Assembly: GCA_012729535.1 (NCBI GenBank)
Contig: JAAYCY010000010.1
Span: 1 to 64,000 of the forward strand
Direction: 5' to 3'
Length of the DNA: 64,000 bases
Source of the DNA: Methanomicrobiales archaeon
GTDB lineage: Archaea; Halobacteriota; Methanomicrobia; Methanomicrobiales; Methanospirillaceae
The notes beneath the pieces were generated by a model. It did not search any database. It was not told the DNA's origin and saw nothing but the letters and a program-made list of their open reading frames with translations. Both the position numbers and the translations under genes were made by a program. Position 1 is the stretch's first letter, and every line of letters starts with the position of its first letter. Positions 36,098 through 45,409 of this stretch are shown here, in pieces.

Positions 36098-37309
36098 TCA
36101 GATCACCTCTACACCAAATGAATAAAGAATTACCGGTATAGTAACTGCCCCCATACAGGGTATTCTGGAAGTAACTAATAATTCCGGGACCATTCCTATT
36201 GCTGTTGCTAACATTAGAATTACCAGGCCAAAGGGACCGGTCAGGATCCCACATAGTAAAACGAGCAGTATCGAAACACCCGTATTTAAATATGAACTAT
36301 TAAGACCTGATAGTGATTCAGCCATTCCACCAAATGAGATCGTAATAAGATATGCAAAAAGGGCAGTTACTCCGGCAATGAACAAGAGAAGGAATAATGG
36401 AGGAGTTTCAAATCCAGAGAAGGCGACCATTACCCCATTTCTCATCCTTCCAATTGCAATAAAAACCGCGATACCGATAATACTGTTAGCAAGTGTTGAA
36501 GCGCCAATTGCAGCCAGATAATTACGCCTTTCCTTATCATAGGGAATCAGTCCGGAAACAAGGGTGTTGGCAGAAGCTGTGGAAAGACCTGGAAGCCATC
36601 CAACCACAAGACCGGCAAAGGTTCCCGGAATTGCTGATAATAGTGCCTGGCAGCCGGACATCCAGGTTTTTGAATGATGTTGCCTTGGAATCATCTCCCC
36701 GGAGGCAGTGAGAAGGAAAGGAAGACCAAATAAGCCGGTAAGAATAGGCATCAGGATACTCCCTGCACCATAGGTATTCCAGGACAGATAGTCAAACCGG
36801 AAAGCAAAAAGGCCTAGGATACCTGATACCACAAACAACAGGAAAAGCCATCCAGGAGCATCACTGCGAACAATAATTATCCCCATGATAAGGACCAGGA
36901 GTGAACCGGTCAGCACATCAACAGATGACTGCATCAAGGGGATAAACCACATGGCACCGATTGCAAGGGGAATGGCAAATATTACTCCCCACAGACTGCC
37001 AAGTGCTGAAATCCTTACCGCATCTTCACCTTTGCCTTCCATCGTCATCGCATGAGCCGGAAGCACAGTCAAAGAAGTTCCTTCACCAGGAACTCCCAGA
37101 AATGTGGCAGGAACAATTTCGAGGAAGGAATGTGTTATAAGCGTGGCAATGAGCACTGCAGCCATACCTTCTGGGCCAAGAAAGGGGAGTATTGCCGGAG
37201 AAAATCCCAGCATAAAGGCTGCAATCATATTTGCGTGAATTCCAGGGGTCAGACCACTAATAGTCCCGAATAAAAGACCACATATAATACCAGTCAAAAC
37301 AGGAATCAT
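36098..37309 (-). CDS. TctA-family tripartite tricarboxylate transporter-like membrane protein
   Basis: 403 residues with about ten to eleven membrane segments. The N-terminus FGTISGLTPGIHANM and FLGVPGEGTSLTVLPAHAM match the TctA (PF01970) fold, including a glycine/proline hairpin repeated in each half (GWLPGLSTASANTL). Bacterial TctA works with TctB and a periplasmic binding protein; neither is seen here, so an archaeal stand-alone transporter is likely and the substrate unknown. Its last codons carry the ribosome binding site of nop5. Confidence 0.8.
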   Translation of the reverse strand: MIPVLTGIICGLLFGTISGLTPGIHANMIAAFMLGFSPAILPFLGPEGMAAVLIATLITHSFLEIVPATFLGVPGEGTSLTVLPAHAMTMEGKGEDAVRISALGSLWGVIFAIPLAIGAMWFIPLMQSSVDVLTGSLLVLIMGIIIVRSDAPGWLFLLFVVSGILGLFAFRFDYLSWNTYGAGSILMPILTGLFGLPFLLTASGEMIPRQHHSKTWMSGCQALLSAIPGTFAGLVVGWLPGLSTASANTLVSGLIPYDKERRNYLAAIGASTLANSIIGIAVFIAIGRMRNGVMVAFSGFETPPLFLLLFIAGVTALFAYLITISFGGMAESLSGLNSSYLNTGVSILLVLLCGILTGPFGLVILMLATAIGMVPELLVTSRIPCMGAVTIPVILYSFGVEVI

Positions 37310-37387
37310 CTGGTTCTCATGGATTTAAGTGTATGAACCGCATAAAATATCCGCATCGGTTCTGAATGAAAGCGGCAGGGGGATGAT

Positions 37388-38083
37388 ATGCGGATTGCAA
37401 TTACACGTCTAAAAGGGAAAGAGGGAGATGATCAGGCAAGGTGCGCACGAAGAGGCCATGATTGTTATTCAATATCTCCGTTGACAGGAGAAATGGACTT
37501 GGACCAGATAGACCTCTTTATTCAGGATGTAAAAGACAGAAAATTTGACTGTATCTTCTTTACCAGTGCTCTTCCGGCAACTCACTTGGGTCCATATCTA
37601 CAGCACCTTCCCCTTCCCCGGGTGATTGCTATCGGCCCTCAGACTGCAAAAGCTCTACGCGAAAACGGAATTATATGTGAAGTGCTGTATGAATTTTATT
37701 CCCGGGCTTTTGTTCCCTTTCTGGGTGATTGGATAGTCGGGAAAAAAATCGGGATTCCCAGATCTGATGCTCCAAATGAAAAACTCATGAACGGAATACA
37801 CAATGCAGGAGGGTTTCCAGTAGAATTCCAGATCTATTCACTTATCCCTACCAATGAACTCCTCAACCTGGAAAATGCTGAAGCAATCCTCTTTACCAGT
37901 GCGATGTCTTTCAAAACCGCCCTCTGGAAAAGAAGAGAAGACCTTATCCTGATTGCCATCGGTGAAATAACCGCAGAAGCGATGGAGAATGCAGGTCTGA
38001 TACCAGACGTTATTGGGGACGGATCGCTGGAAGGGACCCTGGACGAACTGAACCTGTTTCTCCTTATGAACCCGGGTGGATGA
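37388..38083 (+). CDS. hemD: uroporphyrinogen-III synthase
   Basis: 231 residues in two HemD-like halves: FTSALPATHL near residue 58, IAIGPQTAKALRENGI near 80, PRSDAPNEKLMNGI near 124, and a second FTSAMSFKTAL with IAIGEITAEAMENAG. The enzyme closes and inverts ring D to make uroporphyrinogen III, the precursor of siroheme, F430 and cobamides. Its stop overlaps the cbf5 start. Confidence 0.85.
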   Translation: MRIAITRLKGKEGDDQARCARRGHDCYSISPLTGEMDLDQIDLFIQDVKDRKFDCIFFTSALPATHLGPYLQHLPLPRVIAIGPQTAKALRENGIICEVLYEFYSRAFVPFLGDWIVGKKIGIPRSDAPNEKLMNGIHNAGGFPVEFQIYSLIPTNELLNLENAEAILFTSAMSFKTALWKRREDLILIAIGEITAEAMENAGLIPDVIGDGSLEGTLDELNLFLLMNPGG

Positions 38084-39015
38084 TGGAAGAAACCAATTCA
38101 ATATTACAAAATATTTCTTCTCACCAGGGCTCGATAATCCTGATTGATAAACCAAGGGGGCCCTCAAGTCACCAGGTAGCTGCCTGGGTAAGAGAGATGA
38201 CCGGAGTAAAATCGGTTGGTCATACCGGCACATTAGATCCCCCAGTGTCAGGAGTTCTTGTTATTCTCATCGGAAGAGCGGTCAGATTAACTACTATTCT
38301 GCACCAGGATGACAAGGAATACATCGCCCTGCTCCGCCTCCACGGAGACGTCCCTGAAGGTGAATTAAAAGAGGTTATATCACAGTTCACCGGGCGGATT
38401 TATCAGCGACCCCCCAAAAGAAGTGCAGTTAAACGTGCTCTTCGTATTCGGGAAATACAAGAGCTTGAGATGCTCTCTAGGGACGGACGGCTTGTGCTGC
38501 TTCGGATCAGGTGTGATTCAGGAACATACATCCGATCTCTCTGTCATCATATCGGCCTGGCCTGCGGAGTTGGCGGTCATATGGCTGAACTTCGAAGAAC
38601 CAGATCCGGCCCATTTCTTGAGAAGGACTGTGTTACTCTCCATACCCTTCGGGATGCAGTTGTTCAGGCGCAGCAAGGAAATGAAGAACCACTAAAGAAG
38701 ATGATCCGATCACCTCTTGAAGCACTTGAAGGAATTCCCCGGATATACATCAAGGAGTCAGCTGCTGATGCCATATGTCACGGTGCAAGGCTCTCATCCA
38801 GGGGAATTATCAGTCATGATAAGTTCCAGATGGAAGATTTGGTTTTGATGCTTGCGGGGGATGACCTGATCGGGATTGGTGAGGCATTGATGACCAGTTC
38901 CCGTATTGTCCCGGGCGAAAAGGGCCTGGTGGTCGCACCCCGCCTTATACTCCAGGATACTGGAGTCTACCCGGCGATATGGAAAACCCATAAGACGATG
39001 AGAGAGAAGTCTTAA
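38080..39015 (+). CDS. cbf5: Cbf5/TruB archaeal pseudouridine synthase
   Basis: 311 residues. The catalytic motif GHTGTLDPPVSGVL (47-60, catalytic Asp 53) and the later RIRCDSGTYIRSLCHHIG match TruB/Cbf5; a PUA domain follows about 225-305 (HGARLSSRGI, VAPRLILQDTGVYPAIWKT). It acts with H/ACA guide RNAs on rRNA and can modify tRNA U55. Its ATG overlaps the hemD stop. In many archaea cbf5 lies at the end of the spc operon; here it is apart. Confidence 0.93.
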   Translation: MMEETNSILQNISSHQGSIILIDKPRGPSSHQVAAWVREMTGVKSVGHTGTLDPPVSGVLVILIGRAVRLTTILHQDDKEYIALLRLHGDVPEGELKEVISQFTGRIYQRPPKRSAVKRALRIREIQELEMLSRDGRLVLLRIRCDSGTYIRSLCHHIGLACGVGGHMAELRRTRSGPFLEKDCVTLHTLRDAVVQAQQGNEEPLKKMIRSPLEALEGIPRIYIKESAADAICHGARLSSRGIISHDKFQMEDLVLMLAGDDLIGIGEALMTSSRIVPGEKGLVVAPRLILQDTGVYPAIWKTHKTMREKS

Positions 39016-39053
39016 AAGAGCTGACTGCCAATGTATGTAAGCATCTCATTATT

Positions 39054-39137
39054 GCTGAGGTAGTCTAGTCTGGGAAGGCGCAAGATTGGAAATCTTGTGG
39101 GAGCAATCCCTCGGGAGTTCAAATCTCCCCCTTAGCG
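39054..39137 (+). tRNA. trnS: tRNA-Ser (GGA)
   Basis: 84 nt with the long variable arm of serine tRNA. Acceptor GCTGAGG/CCTTAGC (one G-T pair), anticodon stem CAAGA/TCTTG around TTGGAAA (anticodon GGA, codons TCC/TCT), T-loop GTTCAAATC. Confidence 0.93.
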
Positions 39138-39435
39138 CTCATACTTCTTTTCATTGCCTGAGGAATATTCTCACGTATTCATACAGGACCATGTTTTTTA
39201 ATAAAAGAAATTAACAGGTTGGATGGACACACTATTGTTACCAGGAATTCATCAATATCAGGATTCTCTCAACACATCATCTTAGTTATTCTTTTTAATC
39301 CTGAACCGATCTACCTTCAAACACCTTCTGGTTGTTCGGTGATATTCGCTTCTCCAAAATCACTAATTCCTGCTCTCGTCAATGACTATGAAACAAATAA
39401 CCAGATAATATCAGCATTCCACCATTAATGACACT

Positions 39436-39463
39436 CACATTCAAAGTGTTATTGAATGTTTTT
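39436..39463 (+). terminator. hairpin plus T-run, terminator-like
   Basis: ACATTCAA and TTGAATGT pair perfectly (8 bp, 7-nt loop) and are followed by about six T residues. The 69-residue open frame 39219-39428 ends 7 nt before it. Such hairpin-plus-T terminators are not needed by archaeal polymerase. Confidence 0.4.
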
Positions 39464-39710
39464 TACCTACCGGTTTTATTGCAGGAGAAAGTTCTCTTCT
39501 CCCTAAATTTATCAAACCATTCGAATAGTCCCAATTATGAGAATTATTTTGATTCGGAGATATATAGCATCATAGAGTTTATTATCCCATTATCATAATT
39601 ATTGATGGTTTTTTTTAATAGATCTTCAAAATATCCAGATTATATCCGCATGGAAAATTAACGTGCAGATTGCCGTAATAATGAGACTAAGGATGACCAA
39701 AACATCCTGT

Positions 39711-39717
39711 AAAAAAA
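39711..39717 (-). terminator. T-run terminator of the leu operon
   Basis: Seven T residues on the minus strand about 17 nt after the leuB stop. Confidence 0.4.
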
Positions 39718-39733
39718 GTAGTGAGGGCAAACG

Positions 39734-40849
39734 TTACGATTTGGATATCCACTTCGAAATCCAGTCACCAACACCACTAGTACTGGCAGAGCCACCCATA
39801 TCTTTTGTTACAACTCCATCCCTGATTGAAGCTTCAATGCCCTGCAAAATCCGGGCAGCAGCTTCCTTTTCACCAAGGTGGTCCAGCAGCATTGATCCGG
39901 CCCAGATGGTTGCAAGCGGATTTGCCACGTTCTGACCCTTATATTTCGGTGCAGAACCATGAATTGGTTCAAACATGCTGGTCCCATCCGGATTAATATT
40001 ACCTCCGGGAGCAAGACCAAGACCTCCCTGGATCATGGCTCCAAGGTCGGTGATGATATCCCCAAACATGTTCGGAGTCACGACAACATCGAACCATTCC
40101 GGATTTTTCACAAACCACATGGTGATGGCATCAACAAAAGTAAACTCATGAGAAGTTCCCGGATATTTTGAGGCCGTTTCGAGGAACACATCCCGCCAGA
40201 GACCGTATACATCAGAGAGGACATTGGCCTTGTCTACCGAAGTAACCTTCTTCTCTCTCGTCTGTGCCAAATCAAAGGCATATGAGATAACCCTGCTGGC
40301 CCCTTCACGAGTGATAACGCCTATCTGGTACGCTAGTTCATCCGAATCGGTCTCGACATCCAGGCCAAATTTGACGGAATAGAGATCACGTTTAACCTCA
40401 AGATCCTTTTTTTCGTGGCCCTTTAGGCGTGAACCGATACCAACGTAGAAATCTTCTGTATTTTCCCGGACTACGACAAAGTCAATATCTTCAGGCTTCT
40501 TGTTTGCAAGAGGAGTTTCCACTCCGGCAAGCATCCTGATGGGACGAAGGTTGATATACTGGTCAAAGTAAAACCGGAGATTTAGAAGTATTCCCTTCTC
40601 CAGGATTCCTGGTTTAACCCGGTCATCGCCAATAGCACCAAAGTAGATAGCCGAAAATTTCTCCAGTTCCTTCAGGTCATTCTCGGTCAGAAGATCGCCG
40701 GTTTTAAGATACCGGTCTGCCCCTATATCAAATCCGGTCCATTCGATATCAAATCCGAACTTTTCTCCGGCAGCATTCAGGACTGTTTTTCCTGATTCGA
40801 TGATTTCAGGTCCGATGCCATCCCCTCCAATCACCGCTACTTTATGCAC
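39734..40849 (-). CDS. leuB: 3-isopropylmalate dehydrogenase family protein
   Basis: 371 residues. [22 protein letters not shown] and the metal/substrate region [15 protein letters not shown] match the beta-decarboxylating dehydrogenase family. It oxidises and decarboxylates 3-isopropylmalate in leucine synthesis. The start is a GTG at 40849 with GGAGTGA about 6 nt before it; it overlaps the leuD stop by 13 nt. Archaeal homologues can also serve 2-oxosuberate synthesis (AksF), but the operon points to leucine. Confidence 0.9.
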   Translation of the reverse strand: MHKVAVIGGDGIGPEIIESGKTVLNAAGEKFGFDIEWTGFDIGADRYLKTGDLLTENDLKELEKFSAIYFGAIGDDRVKPGILEKGILLNLRFYFDQYINLRPIRMLAGVETPLANKKPEDIDFVVVRENTEDFYVGIGSRLKGHEKKDLEVKRDLYSVKFGLDVETDSDELAYQIGVITREGASRVISYAFDLAQTREKKVTSVDKANVLSDVYGLWRDVFLETASKYPGTSHEFTFVDAITMWFVKNPEWFDVVVTPNMFGDIITDLGAMIQGGLGLAPGGNINPDGTSMFEPIHGSAPKYKGQNVANPLATIWAGSMLLDHLGEKEAAARILQGIEASIRDGVVTKDMGGSASTSGVGDWISKWISKS

Positions 40850-41325
40850 AGATCTTCACTCCTTATGGTTTTTGCATAGGCAACAAGGCCCCCGGCATCA
40901 ATAATCCGTTGGAGAAAATCAGGGACCGGTTCTACAGGCATCTTTTTTCCTGATACCTCCAGATATCCTTCACCCGTATGCGGGACCAAAGAATCCTTTT
41001 CAGAAATTTCTGATGCCTGTATGCATATCACAGGTAATAGTCCGACATTGATACTGTTCCGGTAAAAAATCCGGGCAAATGACTTGGCAACCACCATCTG
41101 AACACCGGCTCCTTTCAGAGCAAGGGGAGCATGTTCACGGGATGAACCGCATCCAAAATTACTGCCTGCAACTATGATATCACCCTGTTTTGCCTCTTTT
41201 GAGAATTCATCCCGGATACCTTCAAAGGCATGAGCAGCTAGTTCCTTTGAATCATTGATAGTCAGGAACCGGCCGGGAATAATTGCATCAGTATCAATAT
41301 TGTCACCAAATTTCCAGACCCGCAT
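40837..41325 (-). CDS. leuD: 3-isopropylmalate dehydratase small subunit
   Basis: 162 residues. [14 protein letters not shown] and [16 protein letters not shown] are the small-subunit signatures. The substrate loop after PGR reads FLTIND, which differs from the YLRT loop of the homoaconitase-type subunit, so an isopropylmalate role is preferred. GGAGGTG lies 5 nt before the ATG; the ATG overlaps the leuC stop (TAATG). Confidence 0.92.
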   Translation of the reverse strand: MRVWKFGDNIDTDAIIPGRFLTINDSKELAAHAFEGIRDEFSKEAKQGDIIVAGSNFGCGSSREHAPLALKGAGVQMVVAKSFARIFYRNSINVGLLPVICIQASEISEKDSLVPHTGEGYLEVSGKKMPVEPVPDFLQRIIDAGGLVAYAKTIRSEDLCIK

Positions 41326-42578
41326 TATCGCACCTCCCGTGGATCAGTAATCTCACCCTGTACAGCAGTAGCAGCAGCAGTCGCTGCAGATCCGAGGTAA
41401 ACTTTTCCTTCGGCAGAACCCTGTCTTCCCTTGAAATTCCGGTTTGAGGTCGAGAAAGAAACTTCACCGGATGCGATGAGTCCAAACGATCCCCCCATAC
41501 ACGGGCCACAACAGGGAGCTTCCACAAGAGCTCCAGCTTTAACGAACTGTTCAATTATTCCGGCCCGAAGAGCTTTGAGGTACTCATCCTTTGATGCAGG
41601 AATAACAAGAACCCTAACACTGTCAGAGAATTTTTTATCTCCGAGAACCTCAGCAGCCTCCTGGAGATCTTCAAACCGTCCGTTCGTACACGAACCAATA
41701 AAGACCTGGTCTACCGGAGTTCCGGCGATATCAGTGACATCAACAACCTGGTCAACATTATGTGGTACGGCAACCTGCGGGACAAGGTCTGAAACATCAA
41801 AAGTTCGCCAGGAAGTATACACCGCGTCAGGATCACTGACAAGGACTTCGTCCCTGCAGGTACATCTGCCGGAGAGATACTCCGTTGTTACCTGGTCCGG
41901 AGGAACAATCCCTGCTTTCCCGCCCATTTCAATTGCCATGTTACAGCAGGTCATCCGGCCGGCCATGTTCATAGAACCCATGGTATCACCAGTAAACTCA
42001 ACCGCCTTGTAGGTGGCCCCATCTACGGTGATATCCTTAATGATATTCAGGATAAGATCCTTTGCGCCGACCCGTTTCTGGAACTTTCCGGTAACATCTG
42101 CCCTGATACTCTCCGGAACCCGGAAGTACAGGCATCCATACCGGAGAGCAAATCCCATGTCAGTAGATCCTACCCCGGTGGCAAATGCTCCAACTGCACC
42201 ATACATACAGGTATGTGAATCACTGCCAATGACGATATCACCCGGACAGACCCGTCCTTTTTCCAGGGTTACCTGGTGACAGACACCCTCCCTGATATCG
42301 TAATTATGAATGCCCTGCTCTTTTGCAAAGAGACGCATGTTCTTTTGAATCTCAGCAGCATTGAGGGAATCTGCCGGTACCTGGTGATCAAAAAGCATGA
42401 TAACCTTTGCCGGATCAAAGACTTTTTCACCACCCATTTCGTAAAACTTCTCTATTGCAAGCGGTCCGGTAATATCATGGATCATGGCCCCGCTTATCGG
42501 AGCCATGACCACTTCGCCTGCGGTTACCTCCTGTCCACAACGGGCGGAGAATATCTTTTCAGTGATTGTTCCTGCCAT
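41325..42578 (-). CDS. leuC: 3-isopropylmalate dehydratase large subunit
   Basis: 417 residues of the aconitase family. The three cysteines of the 4Fe-4S cluster sit in FIGSCTNG and [28 protein letters not shown] is also present. It isomerises 2- to 3-isopropylmalate together with LeuD. The start overlaps the leuA end by about 20 nt. Confidence 0.93.
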   Translation of the reverse strand: MAGTITEKIFSARCGQEVTAGEVVMAPISGAMIHDITGPLAIEKFYEMGGEKVFDPAKVIMLFDHQVPADSLNAAEIQKNMRLFAKEQGIHNYDIREGVCHQVTLEKGRVCPGDIVIGSDSHTCMYGAVGAFATGVGSTDMGFALRYGCLYFRVPESIRADVTGKFQKRVGAKDLILNIIKDITVDGATYKAVEFTGDTMGSMNMAGRMTCCNMAIEMGGKAGIVPPDQVTTEYLSGRCTCRDEVLVSDPDAVYTSWRTFDVSDLVPQVAVPHNVDQVVDVTDIAGTPVDQVFIGSCTNGRFEDLQEAAEVLGDKKFSDSVRVLVIPASKDEYLKALRAGIIEQFVKAGALVEAPCCGPCMGGSFGLIASGEVSFSTSNRNFKGRQGSAEGKVYLGSAATAAATAVQGEITDPREVR

Positions 42579-44091
42579 TCCGGTACACCATATTTATTGC
42601 GTTTATCATCGCCTCCGCTGACGCTAACACGACGTCAACACCTGATGCGGCAGCATCATACAGCCTGCCTTTCTCATCCTCAACCACCAGGGTGACATGT
42701 CCGATTGCATCACTCCCTTCAGATATCGCAGAGATATTAAATTCCTTTAAGGTCGCCTGTTTAGGAACGGTTCCAATCAAAGCCCTGATTGCAGCATCAA
42801 TTGCACCATCCCCGGTCTCACTACAGACCTCTTCCACGCCGTTCACACGAGCCCGGACCGTTGCAGTCGGAATCATGTGATTTCCAGTCATGACCGCGAT
42901 ATCCACCAGCTCTACGTACCGTCCTCCTGCAGATGTGCCAGTTACTGTTTCAGCAATCTCATACAGATCATGCTCGGTAACTTTCTTTCCTTTCGCAGAT
43001 ATCTGCTTAATCCTGCTGATTATCTCATCCATCTGCGTGTCATTTGCAGAAATGTGCACCTGGTTTAACATCTCCCGAACTGCATGTCTGCCGACATGTT
43101 TGCCCAGTTTCAGTCTTCTGCGGTGACCCACCATTTCAGGAGTCATAATACCCGGTTCAAAGGTACTGGAATTTTCAATGATACCCTGTGAGTGGATGCC
43201 ACTTTCGTGTGAGAAAGCAAATTCACCAGTCACCGGATAGGTCGGCGGGACCATTATACCTGAAAACCGTGAGATCATTCGTGAAGTCTCAACCAGCCGT
43301 TCGGTTTTAATCCCGGTCCTATAACCAAAGATGGACTCTATGACCATTACCGTGCAGGCTAAATCTGCATTCCCTGCTCGTTCACCAATTCCATTCACCG
43401 TCACCTGGACCTGGTCTGCACCAGCTTCCACTGCTGAAATGGTGTTTGCAGTAGCCATTCCAAAATCATTGTGACAATGAACATCAATGGTGACAGGAAT
43501 TTTCGGACGTAATGCACCAATCATTGCCTGCATGGAAGTCGGTGTTGCAACACCGACAGTATCAGGCACATTGATGGCAGTGGCCCCGGCATTAACTGCT
43601 GCAGTGTAAACCTCAATCAGTTCCGGAATCCCGGTCCTTGTGGCATCCATTGCGGAAAAAAGTACTTTATCCACATGATCACGGGCATACCGGATGATAT
43701 CACCGGTAATAGCAACCACTTCATCGTGGCTTTTTCGGATAGTATGGACTCTCTGTACCTCTGAAGTCGGGATAAAAACATGCACCATATCAACACCGGC
43801 ATCGATGCACCGGTCTATGTCTTTTTTAACAGACCTTGCCAGCCCACAAACGACTGCATCCAGATTTTCTGATGCTATAGCCTTTACTGTTGTGAACTCA
43901 TCGGTTGATGATGCAGGAAAACCTGCTTCAATGATATGGACACCAATGTCAGATAACTGGTGAGCGATTTCTATCTTATCTGAAGGTGTAAATGACACAC
44001 CCGGAGTCTGTTCCCCGTCACGGAGTGTCGTATCGAAAACAGTAATTTTTCTAGTACTATGCTTATCGCTGGAGAAAGCGACCTGCCGCAT
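42559..44091 (-). CDS. leuA: 2-isopropylmalate synthase
   Basis: 510 residues. The DRE-TIM barrel begins with [16 protein letters not shown] and has [13 protein letters not shown] and [10 protein letters not shown]; the C-terminal LeuA dimer domain (about 375-505) is the leucine-feedback domain. It condenses acetyl-CoA with 2-oxoisovalerate. Citramalate synthase (CimA) is the close alternative, but the leuCDB genes follow directly. It is the first gene of a four-gene operon. Confidence 0.88.
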   Translation of the reverse strand: MRQVAFSSDKHSTRKITVFDTTLRDGEQTPGVSFTPSDKIEIAHQLSDIGVHIIEAGFPASSTDEFTTVKAIASENLDAVVCGLARSVKKDIDRCIDAGVDMVHVFIPTSEVQRVHTIRKSHDEVVAITGDIIRYARDHVDKVLFSAMDATRTGIPELIEVYTAAVNAGATAINVPDTVGVATPTSMQAMIGALRPKIPVTIDVHCHNDFGMATANTISAVEAGADQVQVTVNGIGERAGNADLACTVMVIESIFGYRTGIKTERLVETSRMISRFSGIMVPPTYPVTGEFAFSHESGIHSQGIIENSSTFEPGIMTPEMVGHRRRLKLGKHVGRHAVREMLNQVHISANDTQMDEIISRIKQISAKGKKVTEHDLYEIAETVTGTSAGGRYVELVDIAVMTGNHMIPTATVRARVNGVEEVCSETGDGAIDAAIRALIGTVPKQATLKEFNISAISEGSDAIGHVTLVVEDEKGRLYDAAASGVDVVLASAEAMINAINMVYRNGRNNH

Positions 44092-44159
44092 CAGATGATA
44101 CGACGTTCCCTGTCCCGGTTACTTTTTGAGACATGATCATACAGGTTGTAGACGCCGGG

Positions 44160-44270
44160 TTAAATAGGTTTGGATCAGTGGTGCGGAGAAGTCCAGCCCC
44201 AATGCACCACAAACACCAGGGGTGTTGCTTCTTTGTAGCGTAATGGTGCAGATAGCACTGATCTTGGTGC
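44160..44270 (-). promoter_or_regulatory. leu operon promoter with TGGTGC repeat cluster
   Basis: A TATA-like box (TATTTAA on the minus strand, 44160-44166) lies about 70 nt before leuA. Directly upstream are four copies of TGGTGC or its complement (44179-44184, 44204-44209, 44244-44249, 44265-44270), an 8-bp inverted pair GATCAGTG/CACTGATC (44173-44180 and 44256-44263) and AACACC-AGG-GGTGTT (44212-44226). Such a cluster just before the TATA box looks like a regulator binding region. Confidence 0.45.
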
Positions 44271-44324
44271 AACCTTCAGAGATGTACAATCTAACTTCCA
44301 ATATCCATACCTGAAAAGGTGTTT

Positions 44325-44816
44325 TTATTTGAGAAGATGAACAATTTTTGGAATCGAATCAGCATTTTCAAACGTCTCGGTGTGTCCATCAATAAAGTTC
44401 ATGTTCGTGATTTTTGGAGTGAAATCCAAAGAAAGAGCATCTTTTACCCATTGTAAATTTTTATTAAACAGGTCTTCAGCCTGCATAAACTGAAAAGCAG
44501 GAGTGGTAATGGTATCATTAATGATATATGCAAAATCATACACCCTGAACCGGGTAGTTTCAGGGCTGATCTCCTCAACAGCGACAGTTTTTTCAAAGAC
44601 ATTCTCGAGCCTTTCTTTTGCAACGCTTTTTACATCCATTACCACATTGGCAAGAGCGTATGCACCAACCTCGATATGATCCGTTTTATAATTCATCTGA
44701 ATTGTCGCATCCCCGGTGGCACCTATTGAGATATCAACCAGTTCAACAGAAAATGCCTGTACGCAACAGGGAATGAGTACGAAAAAAAATAATGGAAAAA
44801 GGAAACTGAATCTCAT
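44325..44816 (-). CDS. secreted protein of unknown function
   Basis: 163 residues. A signal peptide about 1-21 (FPLFFFVLIPCCVQA) precedes a mixed alpha/beta domain with no motif I know. Codon use resembles its neighbours. It lies between leuA and iorB, on the same strand, and 15 nt after the iorB stop. Confidence 0.6.
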   Translation of the reverse strand: MRFSFLFPLFFFVLIPCCVQAFSVELVDISIGATGDATIQMNYKTDHIEVGAYALANVVMDVKSVAKERLENVFEKTVAVEEISPETTRFRVYDFAYIINDTITTPAFQFMQAEDLFNKNLQWVKDALSLDFTPKITNMNFIDGHTETFENADSIPKIVHLLK

Positions 44817-44830
44817 GTTACTGTTGGTAG

Positions 44831-45409
44831 TTAATCAGATTTTCCCGCTTCGATTCCCATATCAAAAGCTTTCAGATTGATATCTACAGTTTTTTGAGGT
44901 ACGGTCTCTCTGATTGCTTTTTCAATTGACTCCCGTTTCAGGGGGATTTCAGGAGATGCAGCACCAAGGAGCACGATATTCTGGGTCAAAAGATTCCCAG
45001 CCTCTTCTGCTATCTGGTGGCAGTCTATCATCTTATATTTTCGGGAATCCAGCATTTCCAGTAACATGTGTTCATCTGGTGCCGGATAATCCTGCATGAA
45101 TACCGAGGTCGGTACCACAAACTCCTGGCTGGTAAATATTTGTCCATTCTCTTTTAACCAGTGTACCGCACGAACCGTCTCCATAAGGTCAAATGAGAGG
45201 AGGAGATCAGCAGTCCCCGGGGGAATGAGAGGACCATATTGCTGACCGATTCTGATCTGCGACTCCACTGATCCGCCCCGCTGGGCCATTCCATGGGTTT
45301 CTGCTCCCCTGACCGGAATACCTTCAATTACACATGCTTTTCCCAGGATATTTGAGGTGAGAATTGTTCCCTGGCCACCAATACCTACGATCATGACATC
45401 AAAACTCAT
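44831..45409 (-). CDS. iorB: indolepyruvate:ferredoxin oxidoreductase beta subunit
   Basis: 192 residues from the ATG at 45409 (the frame extends upstream into iorA). FDVMIVGIGGQGTILTSN and GAETHGMAQRGGSV are the IorB signatures. With IorA it oxidatively decarboxylates arylpyruvates to arylacetyl-CoA, or runs in reverse for aromatic amino acid synthesis. GGAGGTGA lies 4 nt before the start; start and iorA stop overlap as ATGA. Confidence 0.93.
   Translation of the reverse strand: MSFDVMIVGIGGQGTILTSNILGKACVIEGIPVRGAETHGMAQRGGSVESQIRIGQQYGPLIPPGTADLLLSFDLMETVRAVHWLKENGQIFTSQEFVVPTSVFMQDYPAPDEHMLLEMLDSRKYKMIDCHQIAEEAGNLLTQNIVLLGAASPEIPLKRESIEKAIRETVPQKTVDINLKAFDMGIEAGKSD

Larger units (their letters stand above)
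39138..39733. other. 596-nt AT-rich intergenic region, no confident gene
   Basis: Between tRNA-Ser and leuB. It holds a 69-residue open frame (39219-39428, plus strand) with no family resemblance, a terminator-like hairpin 7 nt after it, and a T-run at 39711-39717 that fits leu operon termination on the minus strand. Otherwise nothing is recognised. Confidence 0.4.

Noticed and set aside
36493-36711. Plus-strand frame inside the TctA-like gene
   Set aside because: Antisense shadow of a membrane protein gene.
44063-44272. 69-residue minus-strand frame upstream of leuA
   Set aside because: It overlaps leuA in another frame, and its sequence is explained by the promoter region repeats; no ribosome binding site.
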